From Anarhynchus alexandrinus (taxonomy: Eukaryota; Chordata; Aves; Charadriiformes; Charadriidae): a DNA stretch of 64,000 nucleotides. The stretch is taken from NCBI GenBank assembly GCA_008711295.1, contig VUYV01000392.1:142154-206153 (forward strand), in the 5' to 3' direction. Each line of letters begins with the position of its first letter. Position 1 is the stretch's first letter. The notes beneath the pieces are model-generated. The model did not search any database and was not told where the DNA came from. It worked only from the letters and a program-made list of their open reading frames with translations. Both the position numbers and the translations under genes were made by a program. This document shows, one piece after another, positions 11,401 to 24,903 of the stretch.

Positions 11401-14400
11401 GAGGAGTAGCCAGGTTTGCGTGTGAAGTTGCAGGATGCTTTGGCAGAGCACACAGCCTTTACCCTCAACATTGCCTTTACGCATGATCTGGGGTCTACCT
11501 TACACACGGATGGTGCCGCGGGGCGAATTTATGCCTCCAAAGCCAAATTCTCCTCCTGCTGGGTACATCACTTCCCCAGCCCGGTGGCCTGATTAGTCTC
11601 CACCCTGCAGACAAGGGCTGCCTGGCGCTGGGTATCTGCACCCCAGAGCCTTGACTTCTCCAGGAGCTACGGCTGAGGCACCCGAGCCGGTGCCGCACAT
11701 CACGCAGGAGCTGCGGTGCTTTCTCACAGCAGTCACTGTGGCTGGAGAGTACCGAAGGAACAGGAGGGAAGTGCAGTCCCTTTCTGAAGAGCTCTCTTAG
11801 TACATCTGATGATTTCTGAACAGACCTGAGCGTCGCAGAGCTCATTTGCACCAGTTCAGCCTCCCAGCAGGTGGGAAATACAGGGGCTTCACTCCCACGG
11901 AGAACTGACAAACCTACACAGAGCTAATCTGGTTTGAAGATATTTATCTAATCTGAAGACGCTTACCTAATTCAAATAAATTTATCTACGTCTGCTACTT
12001 GTGGAAGCCTGTCAGTCTAGCAGGATTTATGGACTGACCTCCCGACCGCGTTTCCTGCGGCAGTGGAAATCCGGCTGGCTGACTACAGCGGTACACACCA
12101 TCCCCACAGGTTTGCACCAGCAGCACAACGCGGTCCAGCAGGCAGGGTAACTCAGCTTCAAGGTCTGATTGCACAGATGTGGGGGAGCAAACACATCTGG
12201 GGAAAAAGGGAGGTTACTCCTTACAGCCGCTCACTGAGTCTCTCTGCTTTTCTGGGCATCCATCACAATAGACCGTCCTGTGTCCCAGGGGCAAATGCAA
12301 CACAAAAAAGTCACCGGAGAGCAGCTCCCTCCTGCTGTGACAACCCCGAAACACCGCCAGAGCACCCACCAATTCTCTCCTCCTCAGGCACATTCACCAC
12401 ACCGGAGGTTTTGCAGTGCTGAGAGTTTTGCTCCACGTTCAGCCGTTGCCACAGAGTTACGGGGCTGAGACGTTCGCCGGCTTATGCCGCAGGAGCCCGG
12501 AGGTGAGCGAGCCTTCCCACGAGCATCTCTCTCCCGGCGGGAATGATTTACGCTGCGTTGCTTCCACTTACTCAGAGCAGTAATAGGGCTGCAGGGTCAC
12601 ACTCATCAACAGCATCCGCACTCATCTTCTCCAACCTACAGACCCATCTCTGCCAGGCAGGAGAGGGATGCTCTGCGCTCTGTTATTACAGCGCTGCAAG
12701 GAGACAATCAAAGGAACAGAAAAGGTTAATGAGGTACTAATCATTATTGATTTGTAGTATATAATGCAATAAATACCCGCTGCCATCGATTAAATGTAGC
12801 GGGGCAAAGGCATCTAATCAATCACAACAGCCATTTGATTTTCTTTCTCCAAATTAATTTCATACCATCAGGGCAACGCTGAGAGCTGCCAGGGGAGCGA
12901 TCTCTAGCCCGAGGAGCACGGCCACCTGAGCAGCTACAGCCCCAATTCCCTCCCCGCCGTGCCAAACCTCGCCGATGGGGCTCCACCAGGTTTCATTGGA
13001 AAGGCCACAGTGGGGAATTAGGAGCATGGAGGGATCGGAGGAAAAACCAGCACAAGCTCGAATCCTGGATCCTTTCTCCACAGGCTTTTACTTGTTTGCC
13101 TCCAGCCTCAAACTCATTTTCTTGTAGAAATTAAGCATTTGGTAGAACAAATATTGGTTTCTGAATGTTGCAAGTTCTCTTAAAGCGGGAAACATCCAGT
13201 AGAAAACAAACAAACAAAAAAGTCTCAGCTGTCATAACATTTCAGAAACTCCTCCAAAGAGAGGGAAAAGCGCTCAGACTCCTCTTAGGGAGATCAGGAT
13301 GAAGGAAACCCTCTACGACCGGGTGTGAGTCCAGCCTGAAGACACGATGGACGGGAGCACAGTGCTATGCCGAAGTCAGCGTCACTCCAGAGCATGGCAG
13401 GGCGTTTCTGACTGCGCTGGACAGGCAAGTGGCTTGGCTGCCAGTAGAAGATGAGACTAATTAAGGCTGTGATCCCCTGACTCACACACGCTAATGCCTG
13501 TGGATAGATCTCTAATGCTCTCAATTCATGCTCATTAGTGCAGGCGGCAGAGACAAGACAAGCGTGTTATGTCGTCGTTTAAATCCTGTCGCATTTCCCC
13601 AATGACTCTGATTACATTTTAAAATATTTATTCTCTCCCCCCGAGGCAGGATCGGCTTGCCCTGGAAGCTCTGAACCCAGCAGTTTTGCTCCAAGCAAAG
13701 CTCCCACGCGTGGCAGCGATGAACTGCTCCCCAGCCCTCCCCTTCCCTGTGCCCCAGGGAAAGCGGAATTCCCCTGGTACAAGCTTTGAACCCATCACCT
13801 CATCCTTCCCTAATTTTCAACATGACTTTACATCTCAGACAAGAGTTAAACTGAATATTTCCCAGTCACCTTTGCACGAGGAGGGAGGACCGCAGCGGCA
13901 GCCATGCGAGGATGTGGCCGGGCATCTCAGTGCATCAACAGTCGTACTCCAGTTAAATCAGCACAAAACGCTTTCGCAAACAGAAGCCGCCAATTTTCCT
14001 TGAAAGCCAACTAGCAGGAGTGACAAGAATAAATATTTATGGGCACATCCTTCGCTAATCAGTACCAGCTGTATTTATACCAACCCTCCTTACCCCCAGG
14101 GGATGGTTTCAGCCTTCTGCCCTCCTGGGTCTTTCCTACCCTCACTGCCCAGTGACCTGCTGGGGACGGGGTGGTTTGGGGGGGTTATAGCTCCCCGGGG
14201 ACTCTGGCCGGCCGGTACCCAGAGGCTGCTCAGCAGCAGCGTCCTCAGAGAGGAGCAGGGGTAGAGAGGGGTGTGAAATAAGTCTTTATGCTTTGAAACC
14301 CTGGGGCAGAGCTACATCACAGTGCTATTCACAAGCACACCTGATCCGTTCCAAGGGGAAGGAACATCTCCCACCGAATTCGATGCAGGTTGGATCAGGC

Positions 14401-17400
14401 CCAGTCACTCTTCCCTAGCAGCCAGCTATTTCCACGCTCATTTTGCAGAAGCTGCAGAGGGAGGAGACCCAGCTGGGAGCAGGACGTGTGCCCAGAGCAC
14501 CCTCTCTAGCCCCCAACCACAGATTCAACCCCACAGCCCATCCGTCCCATCCCACCCCACTCCTGCTTTGTTTCCCCAGCTGGGCTGTAGAATAGATGGC
14601 GGTGTAGGTCCAAGACCTCTGTGCTTCTGCTGTCCTCCCTTTAGCACTGCAGAGAGCACCGGCGGGCACCTGGGGAGGTTTTTACTGCAGGATCTCCCAG
14701 GGGAAGGGCTGGATTGCTTTTGTTACAGCAGTTGTGGATTTTAGGTCTTGCATATTGAAGCGGGGAAAGGAAGAAATAACGGAAACCTGGATGGAGTCAC
14801 ATCTGCATTAAGAGAATAGGTTTACACTAGGTGGCACCTCATCTCATCATTTCAGACGCAAAGAGTAAAGCCACCAGGATTATTATAGGGCATGAAGTTC
14901 GGCGGTTAGCAGGAGCCGGCTTTGGGGCCCTCCCTCAGCTCCCGGCAGCAGCGATGCGCGAAGCGCAGCGAGCCCAGCAGCCGGCGCGCTGCTGCGAATG
15001 TTAAACACCCTTTGCATAACCCCAGTCCGAATCTCGTTGGAGATGCTGGTGTACCTGGGTTTGCTCAGCCCAAGCCACTTTCCCACAGCCCCTGCCGGAG
15101 GCTGGCACGGCCAGTCTTCTTTTCAGCAACTGGCCAGCCAGGCATCATCTAACCCGAACAACCTCGCTCTGTAGAAGCGGAGGGAGTCAGAAGGGCTCTG
15201 TCCCTCCCCAATTTCACTTGGTGTTAACAGGCAGCAAAGCTGCTACAGGGCCATAGCGTGGTTAACCCAGCAGACACAAACCACCCGCCCTGAGCACCGC
15301 ACTGCCCCAAGAGCCACCCAGGCACGCGCGGATGCTCCAACACCACTGCAAAGCCTAAGACGTGGCTTAGGTATGCCAAACCCAACTGCAAGCTCAAGCC
15401 CCTTAACCCAGCTGCTTTCTGCGACAACATGGGCGGCACTGTGATAACAGCCAAAGACATAAAAAAGCGACCGTGGTCGTTGCAGCACCGATGCACGTGG
15501 AGCCCGAGGACCTGCCCGCTGCTCTGAGGCGGATTGAGGACTCGCAGGAATCGCTGCTCCACATGAAATGATTCACACCGATTTGCTCTGAGAAGAGGGA
15601 AAATCTGCCATCTGGGAAGAGGAGAAAAGGAGGCTCAGCCTCAGGCTTGCTCCTAATACAGCATCTTCTCTCCCTCTATCACCAAGACCTTCCAGTGAAG
15701 GTGGGAGCTGGCCTCAGTCCATGGGCACAATTAGTGAGCATTTCCTGAATTACCAGCCCGAACCTGAGCTAGAACTGCCCACCCCATCCAGTTTCTGCCC
15801 CTAAATACTATCAGTAAAAGCTGGTAATAGCTAGATGAAAGCTAAGTGAGGAAATGATCCCTCCACAGATCAGTGGCAGAGCCAGCAACAGGTCTCAGCC
15901 CCTCATCCCCGTCCCTCACCCGGACTATTCTGCCTCTTGGAGTCTACCCTGGGCTGCGGAAGAGCTTTCTGCTCCCGGGAGCTACGCAGCACCTCTGCAG
16001 CGAGTCTGGGGTGACACTGCTGTCACGCTGCTCTGAAGACATTCCTAGGGAAATTATTCTGTCTCTCCCAAGCACAGATAGTCATTGCTTCAGCGGGAGG
16101 CAGCAACTAGATTACATGAGATAATTTAGTGGCTGACATTAAAAACATCTCATTTAGCCTGGAATAAAAATATCTTCATTCAGCCTAAGCTGTATAAAGA
16201 TAACTGAATTCATAGTAAGTTTTGACTAGCTGCTCACCTGGGCAGGTGAGCGAAGACTGCCTCCTCCAAGCCAACACCTCCCTGCCATCACGTCCTTGCT
16301 GGAAATAAGGAACGACAGCAGGGACTACTGGAGTAAATGGATTCTCATGTGGTCTAAATCCTCCTCGTTGGTACAACAGATTTAATTTTCCAGCTTTGCT
16401 ATATGAATTGCTTTTTACCTTCTTCCCGGTGTGGGCCCGTGGCCTCCAGCTAATCGGAAGCGGAGATGAATTTTGCTGCATCTCAAGCAGCTGTTGCTCT
16501 ATTTTGACTTAATGCTGTGCTGTAAGCAGAGCTGCAACTAAAGCGATTGAGTTAATAGTATCCTGAATGAGACGGGCAACAGGGAGAAGAAATGTAATGG
16601 GATGCAGTGAGGAGGGATATTTTAAGCACTGGTTTAATCTGACAAATTCTGCAGTTATACATCCTGTGCTCTGCTTTCCACCGCAGCCCATCAGCAGACA
16701 GATGAAAACAATTTTTACGTGGCATAAGCAGAGGAGAAGCAATCAAACCCCTGCTCGCAGTGCAAGACTCAACTGCAGAGGTGCCATTTCTGTAACCTTT
16801 GGAGACCTTCATAATAAAGGAATTACAAAAACAAATGAAGGTATAATCCTTGTCCAACTCCATTTTGGGGGCAGCAGCTGCTCTGAGGTGTTGGGGATTC
16901 ATTCAGGCACCAGCCCAGGAGAATCTCCTCCCAGGCAAAGCGGCTGAAGGGATCCTGACTTTCAGCAGCAGAACCCAGAGCTCTCTGTGCACGATGGTGT
17001 TACGACACCACCACCTCCCCCCAAAAATCACACCACTGCAAGGCCCAGAGCCTTATGTGGCTGTAATTTGTGATTCCTGATCTCAGTGCTTTTTTTTCTT
17101 TCTAATAGCTGGAACTGAAGAATTAGAGTTTGCAAATTACCCCCCAAACACCCCCCATGGAGGCTGGTAGCAGTTCAAGATGCTCTCTGCCCCGCTGGAG
17201 AGGACTCCCCGGGAGGTGCACACATGCTGCCCTGGCTCTCTGCTCCCACCTCCCACCGCACTAGCAGCAGAACACTTCTTTCAGAAAAGAAATCAAAGCA
17301 CCTGATCTTAAAAAACAACCCTGCTCTGGGTCCCAGCTCTGTGCTGAAGTCCACACACAGGCAGGAGTTGGCACGCAAAGAGCTATCTCCATTTAATGTT

Positions 17401-19330
17401 TTAGCAGCTCTAAGGCAAAGCCTCCTTAGCACCCTGATTTTTTTAGATCCCTTCCAGAGGTGCCTTGGTCTCTTCAGACCATCTGGGGACACGGCTCATG
17501 GTTAGTGTTGCTCCAATTGTTGGCCATGCCTGAACATAACTCCTCATTGTTTCCCACAAGGATTTGCACCAAGTTGATGCTTTATGGGTCAGATGCTGCT
17601 GGAGATGATGGACAAAGGGACTTCCAGCACTGAGGAAGAACAGGACAGTCTCACCTAGTATAAATCACAACAGCACCTTTGGCTGCGACAGAGCTGCCTG
17701 ATTTACACCAGCCGGTGATCTGGCCTGAGGACCAGACCCCAAAGGATTGCCATAGTTCAACTCCAGAGGCCTCTCAAAACTGAGCCCTGCATGTCCATGG
17801 TCTGCAAGAAACACCAACCCACTAGAGCAAACCAGAGGGGATGTAACTACCCTTCTGGATTTGCTCTCTGGAGCTCTGTAAGAGAAGTCAGAGGACATTT
17901 GTCATGTGCAGCTGGATATTAAACTGACATTGAGGATGCCTGGGCTTGTTTCCCAACTTTGAAACCAACACAGTTGGAAAACTCAGCCGGTCCACCTGGC
18001 TGATTTCTCCCTGCTCTGCACCTTACAGAGTCATCTTGTACCTCTACAAAGCGTTAACCCAACCAGAACATTTTGCTCACTTACACGGTTGTCACATTTT
18101 AACATCAACAGAGGAGTACTTTCAGCATCGCTTAATGAGGCTTTTCTACTTTGCATAAAAACTTGGCAATACAACTTGCAAGGATGGTGAAGGAGCAAAG
18201 CTGCCAGGCAGGGAGAGATGCAGTGCTCAACACCCTCCTGTCCTGCGGGCACGAGTGGGAGGGTTGTAGAGGCAGTGACACTGCCACACTGGGGCTCCTC
18301 CAGCCCTCACCAACTGGATTTGCGTCCCCTCAAGCTCCCCAGAGCAGGGCTATGTTAACTCCTGGCTCCCGCTCTCCCCAGCCTCCCCTCGGTGTGCCTG
18401 CCCCAAGCCCCAGCTCACCTCCTCAGGCTCCACACTCACTCAGGAACATGTTTTTCTCCAACACCAACTCCTCACACACGAGCCAGTACAGACAAGAGAA
18501 CAGCAGAGTTAAAAACATAACAGTGCATTTTTACTAGCCACGTTTTCTCACTGCTCTGAAAAGATATTACTTCCAAACCAGAGCTCCAACAGACCTCTAA
18601 CTCCTCCAACCAGCAAAACCCACTGCTCTCCTACTGCCCTCCCCTTATAACCCCCAGCCTGGCTTTCTCAGGTGCTCTCCTCCTGCCAATAAGCACTCAT
18701 CAGGGTCTGAAGTCTTCCACCACCTGAGCTCCTTCTTGCTTTCCCTCATAGGATTTCCATGGGAGAAGGTGCTCTCGACTCTTTGAACAAAACATTCCCC
18801 GTAAATGAGCCGTCGGTGCAGCAGGACGGCCACTGCTCTGTTGCAGCGTCACCTGTGCCAGACGGGGATATGGTTCCTGTTCCCTTTGCCCATTTAGCTC
18901 AGGAGCAGCTCTCAGAGCTGCAGAGGCATCTCAGACAGGGTGGTCCCCACCTGCAGCCTACAAGTCTCCTCCTGTGCTGTTAGGGACAGAGAAGTGGGGA
19001 TGGCCGGTGCCACCTCGGCTTCTCACCCTTCCTGACCGCTGCTCGCGGTGTCCGTAGCCACGCTGGCTCAGGACATGCCCTCCCTTCCCCGGGGAAGGGA
19101 CACTACGTGCTTCCCTGCACTAGTTTCAAACAATGAGCTTCTCAGTGCAGAAAGTTTTGGCCCAAGTTGGTACCGTTTAAATTCCTTTGTCTCCGAGAGC
19201 GATGGGTGCTGCAGCTTTGGTAGCACCGTGCGGGCTGGGGAACACCGCGTCCTGCGGCTCCTGGAGCTGCAGTCCCTGCAGAGGGAGCCCCGTTCCACAG
19301 CGCTATGGCGTTCTGTGTGTTGGGAGATAC
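8434..19330. other. Long intergenic stretch, no gene recognised
   Basis: About 10.9 kb between the minus-strand LTR and a CR1 fragment. It contains a T run at about 9591-9606, a perfect 9-base inverted repeat with two E-boxes at 16232-16251, and scattered AT-rich islands (for example 12730-12860 and 14020-14090) that could be conserved non-coding elements. No exon with flanking splice sites and a recognisable protein signature was found. The small open frames show no domain. Confidence 0.55.
16232..16251. repeat. Perfect inverted repeat with paired E-boxes
   Basis: GCTCACCTG, two G, then CAGGTGAGC: nine complementary pairs with a two-base spacer. Each arm contains a CACCTG/CAGGTG E-box, the preferred core of ZEB and SNAI repressors and of some bHLH factors. 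Its function is unknown. Confidence 0.7.
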
Positions 19331-19480
19331 TTCACAGAACCCCAGACTGGGCAGGGTTGCGGGGAGACCTTCGGAGCTCATCCAGTCCACCCCCCTGCCA
19401 GAGCAGGGTGACCCAGAGCAGGCTGGACAGGAACGCATCCAGGCAGGTTGTGAATGTCTCCAGAGAAGGAGATTCCCTGG
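19331..19480 (-). mobile_element. CR1 LINE fragment
   Basis: The plus strand reads ttcacagaaccccagactgg, then cagtccacccccctgccaga, then a stretch ending tgtctccagagaagg. These are the complement of a CR1 3' end of the type with a TGTGATTCTGTGA-like tail. It is diverged and truncated. Confidence 0.75.
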
Positions 19481-21171
19481 TGTTCGATCTGGGCAGTGTT
19501 TCTTTTTTTCCTTGTACAAACCAGGGCATTTAAGTGGTAAATTAGATCCATTTGGGATACGTATAAAAATGCAGACGGGTAGGCCAGGAGGCCGTTAGCA
19601 TTGTTAACCTCGGAAGTTCTGAACCACCATTTATTTCGCTGCAGACAGGAGACTTTGTGAGGATTATAACAAGAAATGCAAGACACAGAAAGGCAAAAAG
19701 AAATCTTTCACGCTCTCAGAGTTGCCCATGTCTTGTTCTAACACAGGTGACTATGTCCTTCTGAGCCAGCAGCAAGTTGTAGAGGACTAATTTTGTCAAA
19801 ACCATCATTGCAAACACCATTCAACCTCCTTTGGCCTTCCAAGAACCAAATCATTTCCCCGATTCGGGTCAAACGGATCAGGGACAGATCCTTCAAAATA
19901 AGGATTGTCTGTAGTGTTGCACACTTAACAACCACCCTCCTGCACCAGAGATCTTCTGTTTTCCCCGAGCACCAGACTTTTATCACCTCTTTCTGCTGAA
20001 GGCACGGAGGGGAAGCCCAACATGGCAGTGGGCTGAGCGCTTGCAGTTGCTATAAACAGCAACCCACAGCAGATAGGAGCTCACCCCTAAGTTGTCACTT
20101 TAGGACAGTGCACGAGGAAATCCCTAGCGCTATTGTACTGTGGCACCAGAACAGCAAAGAGGACCTTTTATCTGATATATAGCATGTAATGCTTTAGAAG
20201 AAATTGGAGAGAGAAAACACTTAAAGCCCAGATTTAAGTGGGAAATAGCATAAAAGTCAACACGGCTAATGATCTGACAAGGAACATGCGAAGCTAATTT
20301 AGTACTTCTTTCAGTAGGATGCTTGATTTAATAGGCACCAGAAAGGCATTAAATCACGTAGGTGCTCTTCAGTAAAAGCATCTGTAATGAGGCTGCGGTG
20401 GGAAATTTTTAGTGAAGTTGAAGAAAACAGAGACAAGGAGAAAAACAGAGAGAGGATCTGGGGAAAGAAGAGGTGGCAACAGCCACTGACAGGGGGTCAC
20501 GGCACTCCTGATTGCAAAGAGCACAGCGATGGAGCTCCTTTGAGGACTGATTTTGCTTAATAACTCCTTCAGTACTCTAGCAAAAGGGTAGGACTGTGCA
20601 GATGAAGTGTAGCCCCTGGCTGTGGTGGTGTTCCTCCCTGTGCTCCACCTGGCTCCCATTGCCCTGGGCAGCCCCATCTGGGGTCTCCCCACACCCGCTT
20701 TCACCTGTTGGCTCAGGAGGTGTATTTAAGCTCAGCCCCTTCCTCATGTTGTGATGTGTGTGGGGGTTTGTGCCTTGGTTTCTTGATTGTGGACTTGTAT
20801 GGAGACCAGCAGATTGCAAATTAACCTAAATCTCTTCTTGCACAGGTACAGTGGCACTGCACCCTCCTTGGTGGGGACCCTACCTATTGTCCTGCGGTCC
20901 CCTTCCTTCACCCAGCAGCCCCCCGTTACTGTTCCCTGATAGTTGCTACTGAAGCTACAGCAGCAACCTCTCGCTCTGTGGTGGTGTTGCCAGTTGCTAT
21001 GGTTGTAGATGTAATAGGATATGGCAAAAGAAGGTGATGTGAAATCGCCAATAAATGATGGTGTAATGTGGAAGGCTCTGGAGGCTGAATGGAGTAACAG
21101 TGGTAGCTATTAGACAAGAACAGGCAAGCTAAAAGTGTATTAAAAATGAGGTGTTGCTCCACAAAATTCCT
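19481..21171. other. Intergenic, no gene; possible unclassified LTR-like segment
   Basis: No exon was recognised. The stretch 20590-20830 has a TATTTAAG box followed by GT-rich sequence in a layout reminiscent of an LTR, but I could not find matching TG/CA ends or a target duplication. It is left unclassified. Confidence 0.4.
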
Positions 21172-22017
21172 TCTTATCCTAATCCTGAACGTACAGGTCC
21201 CTTACATAAAGTCTGTGTTCTCGGTGTTTGCCTCCAGCCGCTTCCACAGCCAGACTTGGTTTTAGAGAAGAGTCCCTGGGCCTTTGCTGTTGGGGTGGAA
21301 TGCGTTAGCAGAGATTGGCGCTTTGTTGTGTGTCTGTCCAGGCACCAGAAGAGAGCTGCTGTCTCCCCTTGTGTTTCTCGTGGCTGGGTGTTCTGTCTGA
21401 GGCATGGGGTTTCGTTTTGGCTGGCCCCCTGCTCTCCCAGAAGCTGGCTTTGCCTGGTGGCTGATGCCTGGAGCAGCACGTGGGCTCTCCACCACTCATG
21501 GGATGGTGACGAGGTCCTTCCACAGCAGCAGTTGCACTAGTTTTATTTCATTTAGGCAGTACTGGATGCTCCTTTTGAGCAGCCAATGTANTCTTATCCT
21601 AATCCTGAATGTACAGGTCCGTTACATAAAGTCTGTGTTCTCGGTGTTTGCCTCCAGCCGCTTCCACAGCCAGACTTGGTTTTAGAGAAGAGTCCCTGGG
21701 ACTTTGCTGTTGGGGTGGAACCTGTTAGCGGAGATTGCCGCTTTGTTGCGTGTCTGTCCAGGCACCAGAAGAGAGCTGCTGTCTCCCCTCGTGTTTCTCA
21801 TGGCCGGGTGTTCTGTGTGAGGCATGGGGTTTCGTTTTGGCTGGCCTNTGGCCCCCTGCTCTCCCAGAAGCTGGCTTTGCCTGGTGGCTGATGCCTGGAG
21901 CAGCACGTGGGCTCTCCACCACTCATGGGATGGTGACGAGGTCCTTCCACAGCAGCAGTTGCACTAGTTTTATTTCATTTAGGCAGTACTGGATGCTCCT
22001 TTTGAGCAGCCAATGTA
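21172..22017. repeat. Direct duplication (419 and 426 bases) separated by one N
   Basis: Bases 21172-21590 recur at 21592-22017 with a lone N between them at 21591 and about ten substitutions. The second copy also has a lone N at 21848 that splits a 7-base microduplication (tggcct N tggcc), which accounts for the whole length difference. Two nested N-marked duplications in one place point strongly to unresolved contig overlaps. Confidence 0.92.
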
Positions 22018-24652
22018 TGACAAATAACCTTGTGTTTTCATGTGTGATTACAGTCTTCGTAGTCTCAATCAATAAATACAATGAGCTTGAGCAGTCCAGT
22101 GCTGCAAGTTCTTTAAAATCATATCCTCTATTAGAGACAACAATCGATAGTACTTATTCCAGTTTAACAGTGATTATATGCTAGTTACTGCAGAAAGTCG
22201 CTAGCAATCCAGAAGGGAGGACTGTTATTTTATTTTCATGTATAGCACATCTGCCATGCTCTATAAATATTAGTTTTTAATTAAAGTGGATAACATGCTT
22301 TAGAAAATGCTGTGTGCTTGTTTAAATACCAGTCATCATTCATGGGAAAGGGACTCGAACAGGAAAGTCTGAGCATTTTGTAATGAAATATGTAGCTGAC
22401 TGCAGAAGGTATCTCACTTGGCTAGATGCAATTCATTCAGAGTGTCAGCCCCAAATTACACAGGCTCTCTAAATTACAGGGAGAGGAGAAAAGGCATCTG
22501 TGTGTATATACATTCTATATATATATGAAATGTTTGGGTTTCATAACAAACATCTTTATTAAAAATGGTGGAAATCGCCCAGAAAAGAAACACAGTTGGG
22601 AGCTAATCCCCTTTCTGTGCCAGCACATTGCCTCCACCTGAAATAAGGACTGCCAGAGAGCTTAAGTTCTCCATCATTAAACAAAATTCCAGGCACAGAT
22701 AGGTACATACCTGTCAGTTTGAATCTTCTCCGCTGGAGCACTGTAGACAAACCAACCCCATTCCTCTTGAGCAGCATCCCAGCGCTTAGGCTTCCTACAC
22801 CAGTCAGCCCAGGGCAGAACTGAAGGTGGTTTTACCCATCACAAATGTATTTTTCAGCAGCAACGACAGTAGCAAGACCGGATTTCCTAAAGTGATGGAC
22901 AGGGTGGCTGCGGTAGGAACAAGCAAAGCTTTGATGTAATCCCCCTTGCTGGGCTGGCTGAGATGGAGTGGGAGTTTGGATTCTGCCAGAGCCCTCCCCA
23001 GGAGCGGAGTGAGACTGCCAAGAGAAACTCCTCATGTTTTTTTCCTTTTTATTGCAAATTCATTTTATTGTATTTTCTGTCGGGCAGAGCGACCAACCTC
23101 GCGAGTAGCACAGCAGGAGCTGTGCTGCTGGTGCCAGGTAGGCTTGATTGGTACTGCTCCAAAGGGACTACTTCAGGCTACAGCAAGAGGTGGGTGGTGA
23201 AAGTGATGTGATTCGGATCTAAAGAGTCCGAAGCTGTCTAGCACAGGGTATCGATGGGCTCTGCCTCTCTTCATCACCAGGAGGGAGTTCCGGGCTCCTA
23301 CACGGCTCAAGGCTCCCTTAGACCTCCCTCTGGAATACGGCTCTGCAGCGTGGAGCTAATTTACTGAAACGCTGAATTAGAGTGTGGGACCTGGGAAAGG
23401 AGGGGGTTGTCCACTGTTTGCTAATGTCTGCTGCTCCCCAGAAATGGGGGGAGCGTGGGCGGCAGCTCTGTGGGTCAGGTGAACGCTTGGTGCACTGCAG
23501 GACTCATAAGCTGTGCGTGTGATTTGCACGGAGTTCAAGCTAGAAGGGTGTGAGTTCTAGCAGTGCTGGATGCTAATAAGCATTTTCTTTCTATGCAAAA
23601 TGAATCCGCAGAAGTCTTACAAGAATTAATATGTAAAAGTTACAGCCAAGTACCAGAAGTAAATAACTTTGCCTCCTAAAACTGCAGCAGCACCCAAAGG
23701 CCATAGTGGGGGATTGGTCCTTATTTAGTGCTTCATGTGTGCAGCGAAGGTGTGAAAAACCTGGGAAGAGTTTTTACTTTTGTGTATGTTTGACCTCCAG
23801 TTGATTACGCTATTTTGCTAGATAAATCAACCAGAAACTCCCACTAAAACAGGTGTGGGTAACTCAACCGTCCACCCGTGCCTGATGACACGAGAATCGG
23901 TGCAGTCTTACCACGCTAAGGCTTCGCTCGTGTCACGCTGATGACTCGCCAATATTGTGCCTGGGGCATAAACGTTACTAAGTGCAGAAGTAAAAGGCTG
24001 CACCGGCTGATTTTTGGCAAGGTACAAAGTGTAGGTGTTTCAGACTCTGCTTGTATACAGATGTCACTCAGACCACGGATTAACGTGTGGCAAACTGAGC
24101 TGTCACCATTTCCAAATGCTGCAGATATGTGGGCAGGTGTAGTGCAAGTCTGAAAATGATGGATCTGTACACCAGGAGTGGCAAATTTATCCCTGGATGA
24201 ATCAACTGCACTTTCTTTCTTTTTTTTTCTCCCTTCCCCTGATGCCTGCCTCTGGATGCCCGGGCACAGCCGCCTCATGTGTAGGCAGCTGCTGAGATGC
24301 ACATTGCTCTGGTTCTGCACCTCGGGGTTCATTTCACGCGTCCATCACCTGAGGATTGTCCTGATTGTTTGTTTAGTGATGCTGATATAAGGTACCATTC
24401 TCGAGTGAATGCAGTTTTACTTGTGTAAAGATGCCTCTGCTGTTAGAGATTCCCTTCTCCGTGGCAGTAGCTAGAGCAGAATGAGCAATCTCAGCTGTAT
24501 TTGGACTAGTAAGAGTGGGTGTTGGTTTAGGCACGGCTAAGTCTGCACAGCTCTGGTGGATGGGCAAGATCTAAAGGGTTTAGGTGCTCACCTTTCTGTA
24601 TGTGATTAGGAGTTAGGAACTTTATTCTGAGAGTCTCAGAAGTGGGATTCTC
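22018..24652. other. Intergenic, no gene seen
   Basis: AT-rich sequence with a short TA-rich microsatellite near 22502-22527. No exon, RNA gene or repeat family was recognised. Confidence 0.55.
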
Positions 24653-24764
24653 NNNNNNNNNNNNNNNNNNNNNNNNNNNNNNNNNNNNNNNNNNNNNNNN
24701 NNNNNNNNNNNNNNNNNNNNNNNNNNNNNNNNNNNNNNNNNNNNNNNNNNNNNNNNNNNNNNNN
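24653..24764. other. Assembly gap (112 N)
   Basis: This run of N is bounded on the right by the interior of a CR1 element, so the missing bases probably include that element's 3' end. Confidence 0.99.
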
Positions 24765-24903
24765 CTCGCAGCATCTCCGGGGCCTCCTCTGGCCCCGCTC
24801 CAACAGGTCCATGTCTCTCCTACTTTGGGGGGCTCCAGAGCTGGAGGCAGTACTCCAGGTGGGGTCTCACCAGAGCAGAGTAGAAGGGCAGAATCACCTC
24901 AAT
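24765..24903 (-). mobile_element. CR1 LINE fragment (adjacent to gap)
   Basis: It begins ctcgcagcatctccggggcc and continues with tactccaggtggggtctcac and gggcagaatcacctc, as in the CR1 copies at 5963 and 34021. Minus orientation; the 3' part is lost in the N gap. Confidence 0.88.

Noticed and set aside
20590..20830. Possible third LTR with TATTTAAG box
   Set aside because: No paired TG/CA termini or target-site duplication could be found, and the sequence does not follow the other two LTRs.
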